Notes under the pieces: generated by a model
The model's input: the letters and a program-made list of their open reading frames with translations, nothing else
Database searches by the model: none
What the model was told of the DNA's origin: nothing
Program-made: the position numbers and the translations under genes
Assembly: GCF_008014675.1 (NCBI RefSeq)
Contig: NZ_VOXD01000027.1
Span: 29,011 to 93,010, forward strand
Direction: 5' to 3'
From: Neolewinella aurantiaca
GTDB lineage: Bacteria; Bacteroidota; Bacteroidia; Chitinophagales; Saprospiraceae
DNA length: 64,000 nt
Shown: positions 30,856 to 40,696 of the stretch, piece by piece
How positions within the stretch are numbered: position 1 is the first letter of the stretch
Layout: each line of letters opens with the position of its first letter

Positions 30856-31953
30856 ATGTTGAAAGAACTACTAACGATTGTACTTATTACCGCTTTTTGG
30901 GCGGGAACGCAGGATGCAATGTACGCTCAGAAGTACAGCAATGAATTCTTATCCATCGGCGTCGGTGCCCGCGCCCACGGCATGGGGACGGCCGTTGTTG
31001 CCGGACAGCAAGATGTGTACGCTTCTGCCTGGAACCCGGCCGGCCTGGCCGGCCTGTCGTCCGACGACGGCCTGGAGATCGGAGCCATGCACGCCGAATG
31101 GTTCGGCGGCGTAGGCAATTACGATTACCTCGGTTTTACCCTCCCTCTCTCGGGCAACAACCAACGTCTTGGTTTCAGCCTCATCCGGTTCGGGATCGAT
31201 AACATCCCGAATACGCTGTCCCTCTACGAGGCGGACGGAACGATCAACTTCGACAACATTACTGAGTTCTCCGCCGCCGATTACGCGTTCATCGGTACCT
31301 ACGCCAGGGCTTACCCCAAACCGAACGGTGCCCTGCGCCTAGGTGGTAACGTGAAGGTGGTGCGCCGCACCATCGGCGAGTTCGCCAACAGTTGGGGCTT
31401 CGGCCTTGATCTCGGGGCACAGCTCGAAAAGAAAAACTGGACTTTCGCCCTCCTGGCCCGCGACATCACCACCACCTTCAATGCGTGGTCGTTCTCCTTC
31501 TCCGACCAGGACAAGGAAACCCTGGAGCTGACCAATAACGCCGTTCCAATCAACAGCGTGGAAACTACCAACCCGACCATAATCCTGGCCGCTAACCGGA
31601 AGTTCACCCTCACCGATAAAATCAACCTCACGGCCGAACTCGACCTCATCGCTACCACCGATGGCGAACGTAATACCCTGATCTCCGGTGATCCGGTTTC
31701 GCTGGATCCGGCCTTCGGCCTCGAAGGGGCCTATTCCGATTTCATCTTCGTGCGCGCCGGCGTTTCCCAGCTCCAGCGTATTCAGGATTTTGACGATATA
31801 GAACGGCTGAATTCCCGCCCGAGCCTCGGGCTCGGCCTCAAAGTTGGCCAACTCAACGTAGACTACGCCTACACTGACCTCGGCGATGATGACGGGCGGA
31901 GCACCTACAGCCACATTGTTTCGTTGCGGTTGGGACTGAAGCCGCAAAACTAG
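30856..31953 (+). CDS. PorV/PorQ family outer membrane beta-barrel protein
   Basis: 365 residues from the internal ATG, which starts a good signal peptide (LKELLTIVLITAFWAG, ending near MYAQ). The mature start KYSNEFLSIGVGARAHGMG with AWNPAGLAGL is the hallmark of the PorV/PorQ/UPF0164 outer membrane barrel family, related to FadL. PorV shuttles cargo to the T9SS attachment complex; paralogues (PorV2 type) are common and their exact role is open. The window encodes at least six T9SS cargo-type tails, so a T9SS role is plausible. The extra 42 upstream codons lie over the promoter box and are not translated, in my reading. Confidence 0.82.
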   Translation: MLKELLTIVLITAFWAGTQDAMYAQKYSNEFLSIGVGARAHGMGTAVVAGQQDVYASAWNPAGLAGLSSDDGLEIGAMHAEWFGGVGNYDYLGFTLPLSGNNQRLGFSLIRFGIDNIPNTLSLYEADGTINFDNITEFSAADYAFIGTYARAYPKPNGALRLGGNVKVVRRTIGEFANSWGFGLDLGAQLEKKNWTFALLARDITTTFNAWSFSFSDQDKETLELTNNAVPINSVETTNPTIILAANRKFTLTDKINLTAELDLIATTDGERNTLISGDPVSLDPAFGLEGAYSDFIFVRAGVSQLQRIQDFDDIERLNSRPSLGLGLKVGQLNVDYAYTDLGDDDGRSTYSHIVSLRLGLKPQN

Positions 31954-31958
31954 CCGCC

Positions 31959-32056
31959 CGGCAGCCTTCAGGCTGCTGTTCTTTTTGCCTTCAGGCAGAG
32001 AACGAGCTGATGCTGAAGGGCCTGACGGCCACAGAAGGGCAGCCTGCAGGCTGCCG
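31959..32056. repeat. cluster of REP-like hairpins
   Basis: CGGCAGCCTTCAGGCTGC (31959-31976) is inverted at 32039-32056 with one mismatch, and each arm is itself a palindrome. Between them are further small hairpins (GCCTTCAGGC near 31988 and GGCCTGACGGCC near 32019). It begins 6 bp after the PorV-like stop codon, so it may also act as terminator or mRNA 3'-end protector. Confidence 0.85.
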
Positions 32057-32110
32057 AATAGGACAACGATTGGTGAAAAATTACGTTGATAGCCATAAGA
32101 CTCCCCGCTT

Positions 32111-32833
32111 ATGCTCCAACGTACCCTCCTTCCCCTGCTCTTTTTAACTCTCCTCTGCACCAGCGTCCGCGCCCAAAGCAGTGTCGAGGAATTCAGACTT
32201 GGCGGTACCGCCCGCATCCTCGATGATGAGTGCATCCGGCTTACACCAGACGTGCAGTTCGCGAGCGGATCAGCCTGGTACGAGAAAGCGATTGACCTCA
32301 ACGAACCCTTCGAAATCACCGTCTGCCTGGTTCTGGGCAAGAACGACGAAGATGGTGCTGATGGCATCGGTTTTATCTTTCACCCAACCATGCGCACTGG
32401 CTACCGGGGAGAAGGAATGGGCTTCGCCGGTCTGGTGCCCTCGCTTGGCATTGAGTTCGATACCTACCAGAATTATCACCTCGGAGACCCTGCCGAAGAC
32501 CACGTTGCCATCAACATTAACGGGCGAACCCATCATGCCAGCAGTATTACCGGCCCAACGCCGGTGGGCAACCTTGAAGACGGCAGCAAACACCTCCTTT
32601 GGATCAATTGGGACCCCATCGAAAAACAACTGTCCGTCATGCTCGACGGCAAAGAACGCGCCAAACTGAGCGCCAACATCGTCGCTGAACTATTTGGTGG
32701 TAACTCTACCGTTTTTTGGGGAGTGACTGCGGCCACCGGCCGCAAAACCAACTTTCAGGATATCTGCATCAAGAAACTCACCTTCGCTGAAGCTAAGGTG
32801 CAGCCGAAAGTCGATTTCGGAGGAAAGAGGTAA
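32111..32833 (+). CDS. secreted L-type (legume-like) lectin domain protein
   Basis: A 240-residue secreted protein: signal peptide to about residue 22 (SVRAQ), then one beta-sandwich of the bacterial L-type lectin family. Diagnostic strands are DGIGFIFHP, PSLGIEFDTYQN and DHVAININ, where the Asp and Asn correspond to the Ca/Mn and sugar site of legume lectins. There is no T9SS tail or anchor. It probably binds glycans outside the cell or in the periplasm. The signal-peptide codons include a loose version of the dispersed element (CTGCACCAGCGTCCGCGCC). Monocistronic. Confidence 0.75.
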   Translation: MLQRTLLPLLFLTLLCTSVRAQSSVEEFRLGGTARILDDECIRLTPDVQFASGSAWYEKAIDLNEPFEITVCLVLGKNDEDGADGIGFIFHPTMRTGYRGEGMGFAGLVPSLGIEFDTYQNYHLGDPAEDHVAININGRTHHASSITGPTPVGNLEDGSKHLLWINWDPIEKQLSVMLDGKERAKLSANIVAELFGGNSTVFWGVTAATGRKTNFQDICIKKLTFAEAKVQPKVDFGGKR

Positions 32834-32910
32834 GGCTTGTCGTCAAGGTCACCCGCCGGGACGTTCAGTTGATTATACCTGAATCACTTCGGATCAGGTG
32901 TAAAACAAGA

Positions 32911-32939
32911 AACCCCGGCAAGCGATGCTTACCGGGGTT
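32911..32939 (-). terminator. terminator of tRNA-His (bidirectional)
   Basis: AACCCCGG (32911-32918) pairs with CCGGGGTT (32932-32939), extended by AAGC/GCTT. On the minus strand it is followed by TTTCTTGTTTT, so it fits best as tRNA-His terminator; it could also stop the lectin transcript. Confidence 0.75.
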
Positions 32940-32958
32940 ATTCAACTGAGTCAGTTAG

Positions 32959-33033
32959 GGTGAAAGACCGGTCTCGAACCGGCGACCTCCGGAATCACAA
33001 TCCGGCGCTCTAACCAACTGAGCTACAATCACC
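32959..33033 (-). tRNA. tRNA-His (anticodon GTG)
   Basis: The minus strand folds into a cloverleaf: D arm GCTC/GAGC, anticodon stem CCGGA/TCCGG with loop TTGTGAT, T arm GCCGG-TTCGAGA-CCGGT. G-1 (33033) opposite discriminator C73 (32959) is the histidine identity pair. The acceptor stem GTGATTG/CTTTCAC has two adjacent U-U mismatches (5-68 and 6-67). CCA is not encoded. Confidence 0.93.
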
Positions 33034-33118
33034 ATTTGAATGGGCTGGACTCAGTTTTCTTGGCTGCTTAGTATTAAAGCGCCGCAAAGATAAAAAGTTC
33101 CCTCGTAAGGATAAAACT

Positions 33119-33928
33119 TTATGGAAGGTATTTTTTTAAAGCACTTGCCATTTTTGTCTGGAGATCCTGTGCCGCTGCTCTGGATTTATCCGCAAAGTCC
33201 TCACCATCACCGGCGTAGAGAATACCTCGGCTGCTATTTACGAGCAGGCCGCAATGATCATTCATCCCGAATTTACACACGCCTTCGAGGTCGCCTCCCT
33301 GCGCCCCAATGCCGGGAACAAGGAAAAAGTAGTCTGGAGTAAGTGCCCGCAACTCCGCAAACTTCTCTGCCTGGGTGGCGCCGCATACAAACATCAGCTG
33401 GTCGGCCGTACCCCATTCTGCGGCACGGGTCATCACTTTAGCGTAGAGCGGCTGCTCGCCGTCCTGACTTGCGTGCTGAAAATCCTGGCTGCCTTTATTG
33501 CTGGTCAGCGCAAGGAGAATAGTCCACTTCCCATCGTACTCGAGGAAGGGTTTGACGGAGTCGGAACCCATGTAAGGCGCTACCGTGATGGAGTCCGCGC
33601 CCAAGGTGTTGAACGCGAAGCTGGCGTAATAGCGGCTGGTGTTACCGATGTCGCCGCGTTTTGCGTCCACAATTGTAAAGTGCTCATCACCAATGTAGTC
33701 GATGGTTTCTTTCAGGATGCGCATTCCGTCGAGCCCGAGTGCCTCGTAGAAGGCAGTATTCGGTTTGTACGCGACGCAGAGGTCGCGGGTAGCGTCAATG
33801 ATTGCTTTGTTGAAAGCGAGCACATCGCCGTTCAGGTGAGCGGGCATCTTGGCCGGATCGGCGTCAAGGCCGACACAGAGAAAGCTTTGTTTGCGTTGGA
33901 TCTGTTCAAATAGCGCTTCTCGGTTCAT
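33119..33928 (-). CDS. pyrF: orotidine 5'-phosphate decarboxylase
   Basis: The last step of UMP synthesis. The 269-residue TIM-barrel protein carries the catalytic cluster VDAKRGDIGNT (Asp88, Lys90, Asp93), the pattern of the type 2 subgroup (longer than the ~230-residue E. coli form), plus LCVGLDADP near the start and LVPGIGAQGG near the phosphate site. Its start overlaps the stop of the upstream lipoprotein gene by 4 bp, so the two are translationally coupled. Confidence 0.95.
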   Translation of the reverse strand: MNREALFEQIQRKQSFLCVGLDADPAKMPAHLNGDVLAFNKAIIDATRDLCVAYKPNTAFYEALGLDGMRILKETIDYIGDEHFTIVDAKRGDIGNTSRYYASFAFNTLGADSITVAPYMGSDSVKPFLEYDGKWTILLALTSNKGSQDFQHASQDGEQPLYAKVMTRAAEWGTADQLMFVCGATQAEKFAELRALTPDYFFLVPGIGAQGGDLEGVCKFGMNDHCGLLVNSSRGILYAGDGEDFADKSRAAAQDLQTKMASALKKYLP

Positions 33929-34530
33929 TCCGTAGGAGATTCGTATTGGTAAATAATGCGGGTGACGAATTCATTTTCGTCGGCCGTTTGTTGGGGCCCA
34001 ACGGGGTATTCTTCGATGCTGGGACGCAGCTGTTTCAGTCCCCGGAGGTTTAATTCCTTCCCGAGCGCAACGTGCATAGCCGAGAGGGCGCTGTAAGACC
34101 CGTTCATGTCCAGCGCGATGGCGCTGGTGGCGGGGAGGGTAACGGTAACGTAGGGAGGGAGCTTGGTTCCGGCTTCAACGGGTAGTGCTACGGCGACATC
34201 GGCCCAGCCGCGTTCCGTATCCCACGCGTAGGTGAAAGCGTTCATGGGGCCGGTTGCGATTACGCCGGCCTTGCTCGCCGCAACCGAAAGGGCCTCGGTC
34301 TCCATTCCGAAAAAGCCGTTTACGTCCAGCAGGGAAAGCTCCTGACGAAAGACGAGGTAGTGGCGCTCGGGAAGTTCCAGGTCAAGGTATTCAAGCTGCA
34401 GGGATTGTACGCTTGTGTCACCGCCTTCAGTGGCAGTCGAAATTACTTCTTTTACCTCCCCGCTTTTGCCGCAGGCAAAAAGAAGCAGAAAAGGGATAAG
34501 GAAGATCGGAATACGAAGGGTCGCTCGCAT
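33925..34530 (-). CDS. hypothetical lipoprotein
   Basis: 201 residues with a clear lipoprotein signal (FLLLFAC, Cys20) and then a Gly/Ser/Glu linker. I do not recognise the domain: the rest alternates beta-strand-like segments (YLDLELPERHYLVFR, YVTVTLPATSAIALDMNGSY), suggesting a beta-sandwich in the periplasm. It overlaps pyrF by 4 bp, so expression is coupled, though a functional link to pyrimidine synthesis is not evident. A dispersed-element copy lies 59 bp upstream. Confidence 0.6.
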   Translation of the reverse strand: MRATLRIPIFLIPFLLLFACGKSGEVKEVISTATEGGDTSVQSLQLEYLDLELPERHYLVFRQELSLLDVNGFFGMETEALSVAASKAGVIATGPMNAFTYAWDTERGWADVAVALPVEAGTKLPPYVTVTLPATSAIALDMNGSYSALSAMHVALGKELNLRGLKQLRPSIEEYPVGPQQTADENEFVTRIIYQYESPTE

Positions 34531-34588
34531 AGTTAGGTTTTACTTTGGGGCAAAGGTAATATTATGCCCGGAAGGAGAAGCAGATTCC

Positions 34589-34607
34589 GGCGCGAACGCA
34601 GGTGCAA
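34589..34607 (-). repeat. dispersed 20-bp element, variant copy
   Basis: On the minus strand it reads TTGCACCTGCGTTCGCGCC, with the central GCC replaced by TTC. It lies between the adhesin-like gene and the lipoprotein-pyrF pair. Confidence 0.75.
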
Positions 34608-34631
34608 CGGAGGTTGAACGGAGCAGAGTAG

Positions 34632-37600
34632 TTACCTCACCAGCGTAACCCCCCCCTTTACGATCTCGGTTATCCCGTCAAAACGCTCGTAGGAGACCAC
34701 GTAAGCGTAGACACCACCGGGAGATAACTGCCCGTTCGGTGCAGTTCCGTTCCAACCAGCATTCGGATCATTGACCGGGAAGTTCTCAAGGCCATAAACG
34801 CGGTTGCCCCAACGGTCGAAAATGTGCAGGTAATTGATAATTTCTACAAACTCCGGATTGCCGAATACAGTATAAATATCATTGACTCCGTCTCCGTTGG
34901 CCGGGCTGAATGCCGTTGGCATGTAAATGAGGTCTCCTTCATCCACAATCACATTCTGGCGCAGCATGAGCTCGCAGCCGTTGGTGTCCAGTACCGTAAC
35001 GGTGGCAATGAAGGACTCCAGAGGGGAGGTTGTGGGGTCAGGACAGTCAAGGCAGGCGAGTGAGTCGTTGATGTTGCCCCAGCTCCAGGAGGCAAGTTGG
35101 CCATCCTCGCGGTTGGTTAAAACCCCAAGCGTCGCCTCTTCGCCAAGGTTGATCGTCACGTCAGGGGCATTGCCGGTAAAATCCTCGCCCTCAAACATCA
35201 GGAAGGTGTCACGGAGTTCGCAACCCAACTGATCGGTTACGATGAGCACATTGGAGCCCGGTTCGAGTCCGCGCAGCCCGTCGATGAAAGGCTCTGTTTC
35301 ACCGGTTGGGCTACTGAAGTCAAACGGTCCGTTCAGCCCGGTAACACTGGTTACGAAGAGCCGGCCGCCAACCTCAGGGCAGGGTGGCTGCTGAAGGCTG
35401 TAAGTCACCGCCGTCGGCGCGTTGTCGATCACCATGACGGTGTCGAAGCTGCTGCATCCGGATAGCGGATGGATGACTTCCAGAACATGCGGGCCAGCTA
35501 CCGTGGTGAATACCTGGGTACCCGCACCGATCTCGTTACCCTGCGGGTCGTACCAGATCATATCCGTACGGCCCAGGTTGGGGGAGAAGCTTCCGTTGAG
35601 GACGGTACCGAGACCGGTACACACCAGGGTTTGGTCCGTTCCTGCATTTGCCGTCAGGGTTTCTCCGTCGAGTACGATGTCGACGTTTTCTGTAGTAGTA
35701 CATCCGTTGGTCGTATCGGTAACCACAACGGTATACCGGCCGGCCTGATCGGCAGTGGTAATTGCCTGGTTGGTGGATCCGGTGATGTTTCCGTTAGCAG
35801 TGCTCCAGGCGAAGGTATTCGGTCCGTTGGCCGAAACGCCGATCGTGACCTCCGGGGCAAGACAGTTCGAGGTGACGGTTCGCTCCGGTACCATCACGGT
35901 AGGTGGTGTCCGGTCAATTATTACTTCCGTGGAAGCAACCGACTGGCACCCGTTGTCAACCCGTGTAACCGCTACCTCATAAACGCCGGGAGTTGATATG
36001 CCAGCGAGGGTTGCGTTGCTGCCAATATCGTTGCCGTTGAAGGTCCACTCGTAAGTAACGGAGCCGGTAAAGTCAGGGTGGCTTACTGTCAGGTCTACCG
36101 TATTGGCGTTGCAATTGATCGCGTATTCTACGGGGAACTCCAGGTTGATCACATCATCGCTTTCGTCGATGTCGATCGAGTCTGTTGCGGTACAACCGTT
36201 ACCAGGGTTGGTAATCAGCACAAAGTAACGCCCGGGTGAAGAAACTGAAATGCCGCGGGTGGTTCCCAGGGTAATTCCGTTGCTGTCTGACCATTCATAG
36301 TCAACTACCTGGGTGTTCTGGGCAGCCGAAAGGTCGAGCGACTGCAACGAACAACTGAGCTCCGTTGCACTGGCGGAGATTGATGCCAGTACGGTCGTGG
36401 TTTGGTCCTGCAGGTTGAATACCCTTGTGGTTTCACAGTTGTTCTCGTCCGTGACGGACAGGGTGTAGAGGCCGGCGCTGACTTCTCCCAGTGAGTTGCC
36501 GGTAGTACCGTTACTCCAGCGGTATGTGAGCTGTCCGGTTCCTCCCGTATAGTTGGCACTCGCGAAAGCAAGGCTGCGGCAGGTTTCGTCCCGTAAACTA
36601 TCGCTAACCAGGGTAATAGCTGTTACCGGCTCAAGGATATTGAAGGTAGTATCGAAGGTGCACGCCGAAGGCGTGCGGTCCGTGATGGTAAGGCTGTAAG
36701 CACCGGCTGCGAGGCCGGATACACTGGGGCCGGTAAGTCCCGCTTCGCTCCAGGTGAAGTCGTACTGAGAGTTGTCTGCGTTGGTTATGATGCTGATGGA
36801 TCCGGTCTGGCTTCCGTTACACAATACGTCTGTCTGATCTACCTCAAGGCTGAAGTTGCCGTCGGTTACCGTTGCGATTCCTCCCGCCGTACCCGTGCAG
36901 CCGTCTCCGCCAACTACGGAAATAAGCTGAATGGTTGTAGCCTCGGTATAGTTCAGTAATGTGTCGGTGGTTGCTGTAAGCATTCGGTCGATACCGTTTT
37001 CACGGATGGTAAAGGTAAAAGGCCCGGTGCCGGTCAGCAGAATAGGTACATCGACGTTGAAGGGAGCGTTACAGACAGAGTAGTTGCCACTTACTTCGGC
37101 GCGGGTGTCGCTTAAGTCGAGGAACACGGTGTCCAGAAGGATAATCCCACAAGCATCTGTAAGGGCGAGGGGGTAGGCCGTAGTTCCTCCCATTGTTGTG
37201 ACCTGGTAAAGACTGTCAGTTTCTGAGCCGTTGTCCCAGTCGTAAGTGTAGGGTGGAGTTCCGCCGGTCACTTCCGGGATGAGGGTTGCCATCTCTCCCC
37301 GGCAGGAGACAGGGGTATTGCTTACGCTAAGCGTAAGTGCTGCAGGTTCGGCAATAACAAAGCTGGTGTCCCGGAAACAGGATGGATCTGCAGCATCCGT
37401 GATCGTCAGGTTGTAAGTGCCGGCAGCCAGATTGGTGCGGCTGGAGGTGTTGTCCGGGATGTCTCCCCAGGAGAAAGTCAGGGGAACTGTGCCAGGATTA
37501 AGCAAACTGATACTGCCGGAGCTTTCTCCTTCACAGCGAATTTGCTCTATTGTGGCTTCAAAGCCGATCATTGGATCAACGATGGTGGCGGTGCCACCGG

Positions 37601-40376
37601 TGATGTCTCCGTCACATCCCGCGCTGTTGGTGAAGGCCGTGATGGTAATGGTAGCCGCAAAATCAACGGGGAGGATGGCGCCACCACCCGATGTTGTCAA
37701 CGTTCTTTGCACCTGCGTTCCCGCCGAATCAACGGTAAAGGAAACAGTGTACATATCTACCGGGCCATTGATAAACAGCGGCAGGTTCACTACACTCTGG
37801 TTGCATAGGGAGTAACGCCCACTCAGTTCGATATCGAATGCGGGTAAATCGATGCTAACGGTATCCAGAGCGGTGAAACCACAGGAGTCGGTGACCATGA
37901 AGGGGTAGATCGTCTGACCGTTACGCGTTACGATGGTAAGCAGGCTGTCGGTGGCGGAGCTGTCTGGCCAACTGAACGCATACGGAGGCGTGCCTCCGGA
38001 AACAACTGGTGCCAACACGATGGTCTCGCCCGCACAGGAAGGCCGGCTGTAATCGAAAGAATCTATCTGGACCGAAGAAGGTGAGGCGAGTTCGTAGGTG
38101 ACGGTATCGGTACAACTCGCGTCAATGAGTGGGGCAATTACAACTGAATAGGAGCCTGGTGATAAGCCAGAGCGGCTGGCGGTCGTCTCGGCCGGATCGT
38201 CAAGCCATTCGAAGGTAAATTCATTGTTACCCGCAGCGGTGGTAAGATCGATCGTTCCGATCGATTGCCCGCAGGTAGCCGGACTGATGTCGGCCATCAC
38301 GCTGACTTCCGCCCCCCGAATCGTGGCCGTTCCACTGGCTGCTCCTCCGCAGCCTGAAGGGTCTGCCACCCCGATGATCGATACATCTGCGGTGAAATCG
38401 TATTCAAGGGTGGTATCTCCGGTTACCCGGTAGGTGATGGTATCCCGTACGCCGTTTGAGTTGAGCTCGATGGTCAGGTCGTAAATGCTGCTGCCCTCAA
38501 GATCGATGGCGACGGTGGCTGTTGGGTTGCTGCAAAGTGAATATAACATGTCTGCAGTAGAGGCAGATATAGCGGGTGCGCCGATGAAGACAGTATCTGT
38601 TCCCGGAAGGCCACAGCCGTCCATCACGTTTACAATGATAGAGGTGTCTCTGCCGCTGGCGGTGTACGTGATGGTTTGGCTGGTCAGGGCCGGATCTGGC
38701 CAGGAGTAAGTGTAATCGCCGTTTCCGCCCAGCGGGTTGGCCGTGAGTTCTATCTCCTCGCCGGCACAGGAGGTGAGGTCCGGGCCCAATTCGACTTCAA
38801 ACGGGACGTTGTCCTGAAGCCAGAAGGTGTCGGCGTTTTCGGAACAGTCACACGTTCCATCGTAGCGGATAACGAAGGCTTCTAACCCTTCGGTAAAGTC
38901 GGTGTCGGCAAGGATCGGAATAGACAGTACCGCCGAAGTGTCGCCGGCCGGAATGATGAAGGGGGACGGAGGGAGAATGTAATCGGCACCCGCGGTTACC
39001 GCAGGGTCGGTTGCGCGAACGGCCTCGGTAGCTGTTCCGAAATAGGGAATGATGTTGTACTTGACGGGCAGCGGTGTATTGATGAATGGCTCATCGAGTG
39101 TTCTGCGCGTAAAACGGATTGTGGCCGTATCGCAGCCTTCAACGGGTTGGAGTACGTCGATTTGTGCGGTGGTGTTTGGTTCCGGCTTATTGACAAGCCC
39201 CGCCAGAAAAGAGCCGGCTTCGAGCATCACGCCGCTGTCGAGGATAAAATCCCCCGCATCGACAACGATGATCTTGAGCGTGTGCGGAGCACACGGTACC
39301 ACAGCTCCTTTTGCCTGCAATACGGTACTGAAACCATCGTAGGCAATACCCGCCAGGCGTTCCGGTGGCGGAGGTGTATCCATACACGGGTCATCGAAGT
39401 TGGCCGTCGTGTTGTTCAGAAAAGAGGCTGCGTCGACGGTCCCGGGGTTGAGGGTAGCAGGAGACACGACGTCTCCGCTGACGGGCAAGCGGGCGATGTT
39501 ACGGGTGACTCCGTCGGGACCAGTAAGCAGAAAGCCGAAGGCGTCGTTCGTTACGCCAGCACCGCTGGCGCAGTATTGCTCTGAGAAGAATACGTAGTTG
39601 AACGTAATGGTGTCGGTGGTGGGGATGAACTCAAATTCGATCATCGCTATGTCGTAGACATCCACGCCCGGAGGAACCAGAGAGGCTGCGTCTGGGTCAA
39701 TGCCATTCATATCGAAAATGTCAATCAATCCGGACTGCGAAGAGGAGAAGAAGTTCGGCCCCGGAGCGCTCTCAACCCAACCGGTGCTCACAATCAGCCC
39801 GGAGTCAATACCAACGGTTGGCAGACCGTTCCGGAAAACACCAGTTTGATGCAGGACCTCTCCTCCGATAACGGGCCGTTGTACGCTGATCAGGTCCGTC
39901 GGGGTCAGCGCGAAGCAGCTGTCTTTACGGAAAATGGTGTTCAGCATGTAGTCAAGATCGCGTGTCCCTTCTGTTTCAATGGTGTCCCCTGCGATCTTAA
40001 GTCCTCCCGGTTGGAACCGCTCACCCTTCTCGACGAAGATGCGGAACTCAGGGACGGATTTTACGGCTACGTCGAGGCAAAACTCGACGGTGCCTGTTTT
40101 GGCGATGCCACTCAGCATCAGGGCGTCGTGGCTGACGATGTCGGCGGGCAAGTTGCCCGGGGTAAGTATTGGATAGCTGTGGTCCTGCGGTAAATATACC
40201 GTGTACTCTTCCCCGGGGCTGAGGCCCTTGAGGCGAATTATCAACTCATCCTTTCCCTGCAGATTGAGGTCGTGCCGGGTGGGATGGTCAAAAACAGGCA
40301 ATTCAATGGCTTGCGCGCACAGGGGGAGTTGGGCGTGCGAAAAGATTGCGATAATCGTAAAAAACAAATACTTCAT
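34632..40376 (-). CDS. giant T9SS type B surface protein (choice-of-anchor L, SprB-like repeats)
   Basis: 1914 residues from the ATG before KYLFFTII; 14 extra upstream codons add nothing signal-like. Signal peptide to about residue 22. Residues ~150-400 look like the choice-of-anchor L domain (YDIAMIEFEFIPTTDTITFNYVF, FLLTGPDGV), then a Calx-beta-like domain. About 1000 residues of SprB/PKD-like repeats follow, with the recurring pattern GGTPPYTYDW...DSL and GTYNLTITDA. The last ~95 residues are a T9SS type B (gliding-associated CHU_C) domain: MPTAFSPANGDGVNDIY, FDRWGNRVY, GGVYAYVV. It is probably a surface adhesin or gliding-related protein exported by T9SS. Repeats are diverged, so recombination has not homogenised them. 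Confidence 0.88.
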   Translation of the reverse strand: MKYLFFTIIAIFSHAQLPLCAQAIELPVFDHPTRHDLNLQGKDELIIRLKGLSPGEEYTVYLPQDHSYPILTPGNLPADIVSHDALMLSGIAKTGTVEFCLDVAVKSVPEFRIFVEKGERFQPGGLKIAGDTIETEGTRDLDYMLNTIFRKDSCFALTPTDLISVQRPVIGGEVLHQTGVFRNGLPTVGIDSGLIVSTGWVESAPGPNFFSSSQSGLIDIFDMNGIDPDAASLVPPGVDVYDIAMIEFEFIPTTDTITFNYVFFSEQYCASGAGVTNDAFGFLLTGPDGVTRNIARLPVSGDVVSPATLNPGTVDAASFLNNTTANFDDPCMDTPPPPERLAGIAYDGFSTVLQAKGAVVPCAPHTLKIIVVDAGDFILDSGVMLEAGSFLAGLVNKPEPNTTAQIDVLQPVEGCDTATIRFTRRTLDEPFINTPLPVKYNIIPYFGTATEAVRATDPAVTAGADYILPPSPFIIPAGDTSAVLSIPILADTDFTEGLEAFVIRYDGTCDCSENADTFWLQDNVPFEVELGPDLTSCAGEEIELTANPLGGNGDYTYSWPDPALTSQTITYTASGRDTSIIVNVMDGCGLPGTDTVFIGAPAISASTADMLYSLCSNPTATVAIDLEGSSIYDLTIELNSNGVRDTITYRVTGDTTLEYDFTADVSIIGVADPSGCGGAASGTATIRGAEVSVMADISPATCGQSIGTIDLTTAAGNNEFTFEWLDDPAETTASRSGLSPGSYSVVIAPLIDASCTDTVTYELASPSSVQIDSFDYSRPSCAGETIVLAPVVSGGTPPYAFSWPDSSATDSLLTIVTRNGQTIYPFMVTDSCGFTALDTVSIDLPAFDIELSGRYSLCNQSVVNLPLFINGPVDMYTVSFTVDSAGTQVQRTLTTSGGGAILPVDFAATITITAFTNSAGCDGDITGGTATIVDPMIGFEATIEQIRCEGESSGSISLLNPGTVPLTFSWGDIPDNTSSRTNLAAGTYNLTITDAADPSCFRDTSFVIAEPAALTLSVSNTPVSCRGEMATLIPEVTGGTPPYTYDWDNGSETDSLYQVTTMGGTTAYPLALTDACGIILLDTVFLDLSDTRAEVSGNYSVCNAPFNVDVPILLTGTGPFTFTIRENGIDRMLTATTDTLLNYTEATTIQLISVVGGDGCTGTAGGIATVTDGNFSLEVDQTDVLCNGSQTGSISIITNADNSQYDFTWSEAGLTGPSVSGLAAGAYSLTITDRTPSACTFDTTFNILEPVTAITLVSDSLRDETCRSLAFASANYTGGTGQLTYRWSNGTTGNSLGEVSAGLYTLSVTDENNCETTRVFNLQDQTTTVLASISASATELSCSLQSLDLSAAQNTQVVDYEWSDSNGITLGTTRGISVSSPGRYFVLITNPGNGCTATDSIDIDESDDVINLEFPVEYAINCNANTVDLTVSHPDFTGSVTYEWTFNGNDIGSNATLAGISTPGVYEVAVTRVDNGCQSVASTEVIIDRTPPTVMVPERTVTSNCLAPEVTIGVSANGPNTFAWSTANGNITGSTNQAITTADQAGRYTVVVTDTTNGCTTTENVDIVLDGETLTANAGTDQTLVCTGLGTVLNGSFSPNLGRTDMIWYDPQGNEIGAGTQVFTTVAGPHVLEVIHPLSGCSSFDTVMVIDNAPTAVTYSLQQPPCPEVGGRLFVTSVTGLNGPFDFSSPTGETEPFIDGLRGLEPGSNVLIVTDQLGCELRDTFLMFEGEDFTGNAPDVTINLGEEATLGVLTNREDGQLASWSWGNINDSLACLDCPDPTTSPLESFIATVTVLDTNGCELMLRQNVIVDEGDLIYMPTAFSPANGDGVNDIYTVFGNPEFVEIINYLHIFDRWGNRVYGLENFPVNDPNAGWNGTAPNGQLSPGGVYAYVVSYERFDGITEIVKGGVTLVR

Positions 40377-40696
40377 GTCCTGGGGCTTGGTCCGGCGGGT
40401 CGGGGAGTAAGACGGCAAAAGAACGGAAAAGTCATGATCGCTGAACAGTAATAACGATAAGCCCGCAAGAATTTAGCAAAATGTGTTCAAGTGATCGGCA
40501 AATATAGGCCTATTTCACCTGCTCTTGTTGTTCTCGTCATGTTAAAAAGGGGCTTCGCTATTGATCTGGCGGGAAACGACACAATGTTTTGTGAGACCCA
40601 ATAGAGCGATGGCTGAAAGAAAGCTTTCTGTTGGTAAATGTAAGCCCACAACTCTATCTTTTCCGGGAATCGAGCGGCAAAGTTAAGGGGGGCAGG
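40377..40696. other. gene-free upstream region of the giant gene
   Basis: I see no gene in this stretch. A TTCTTTTG near 40420 on the minus strand, about 40 nt before the giant gene's ATG, is a possible weak -7 box. Confidence 0.4.
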
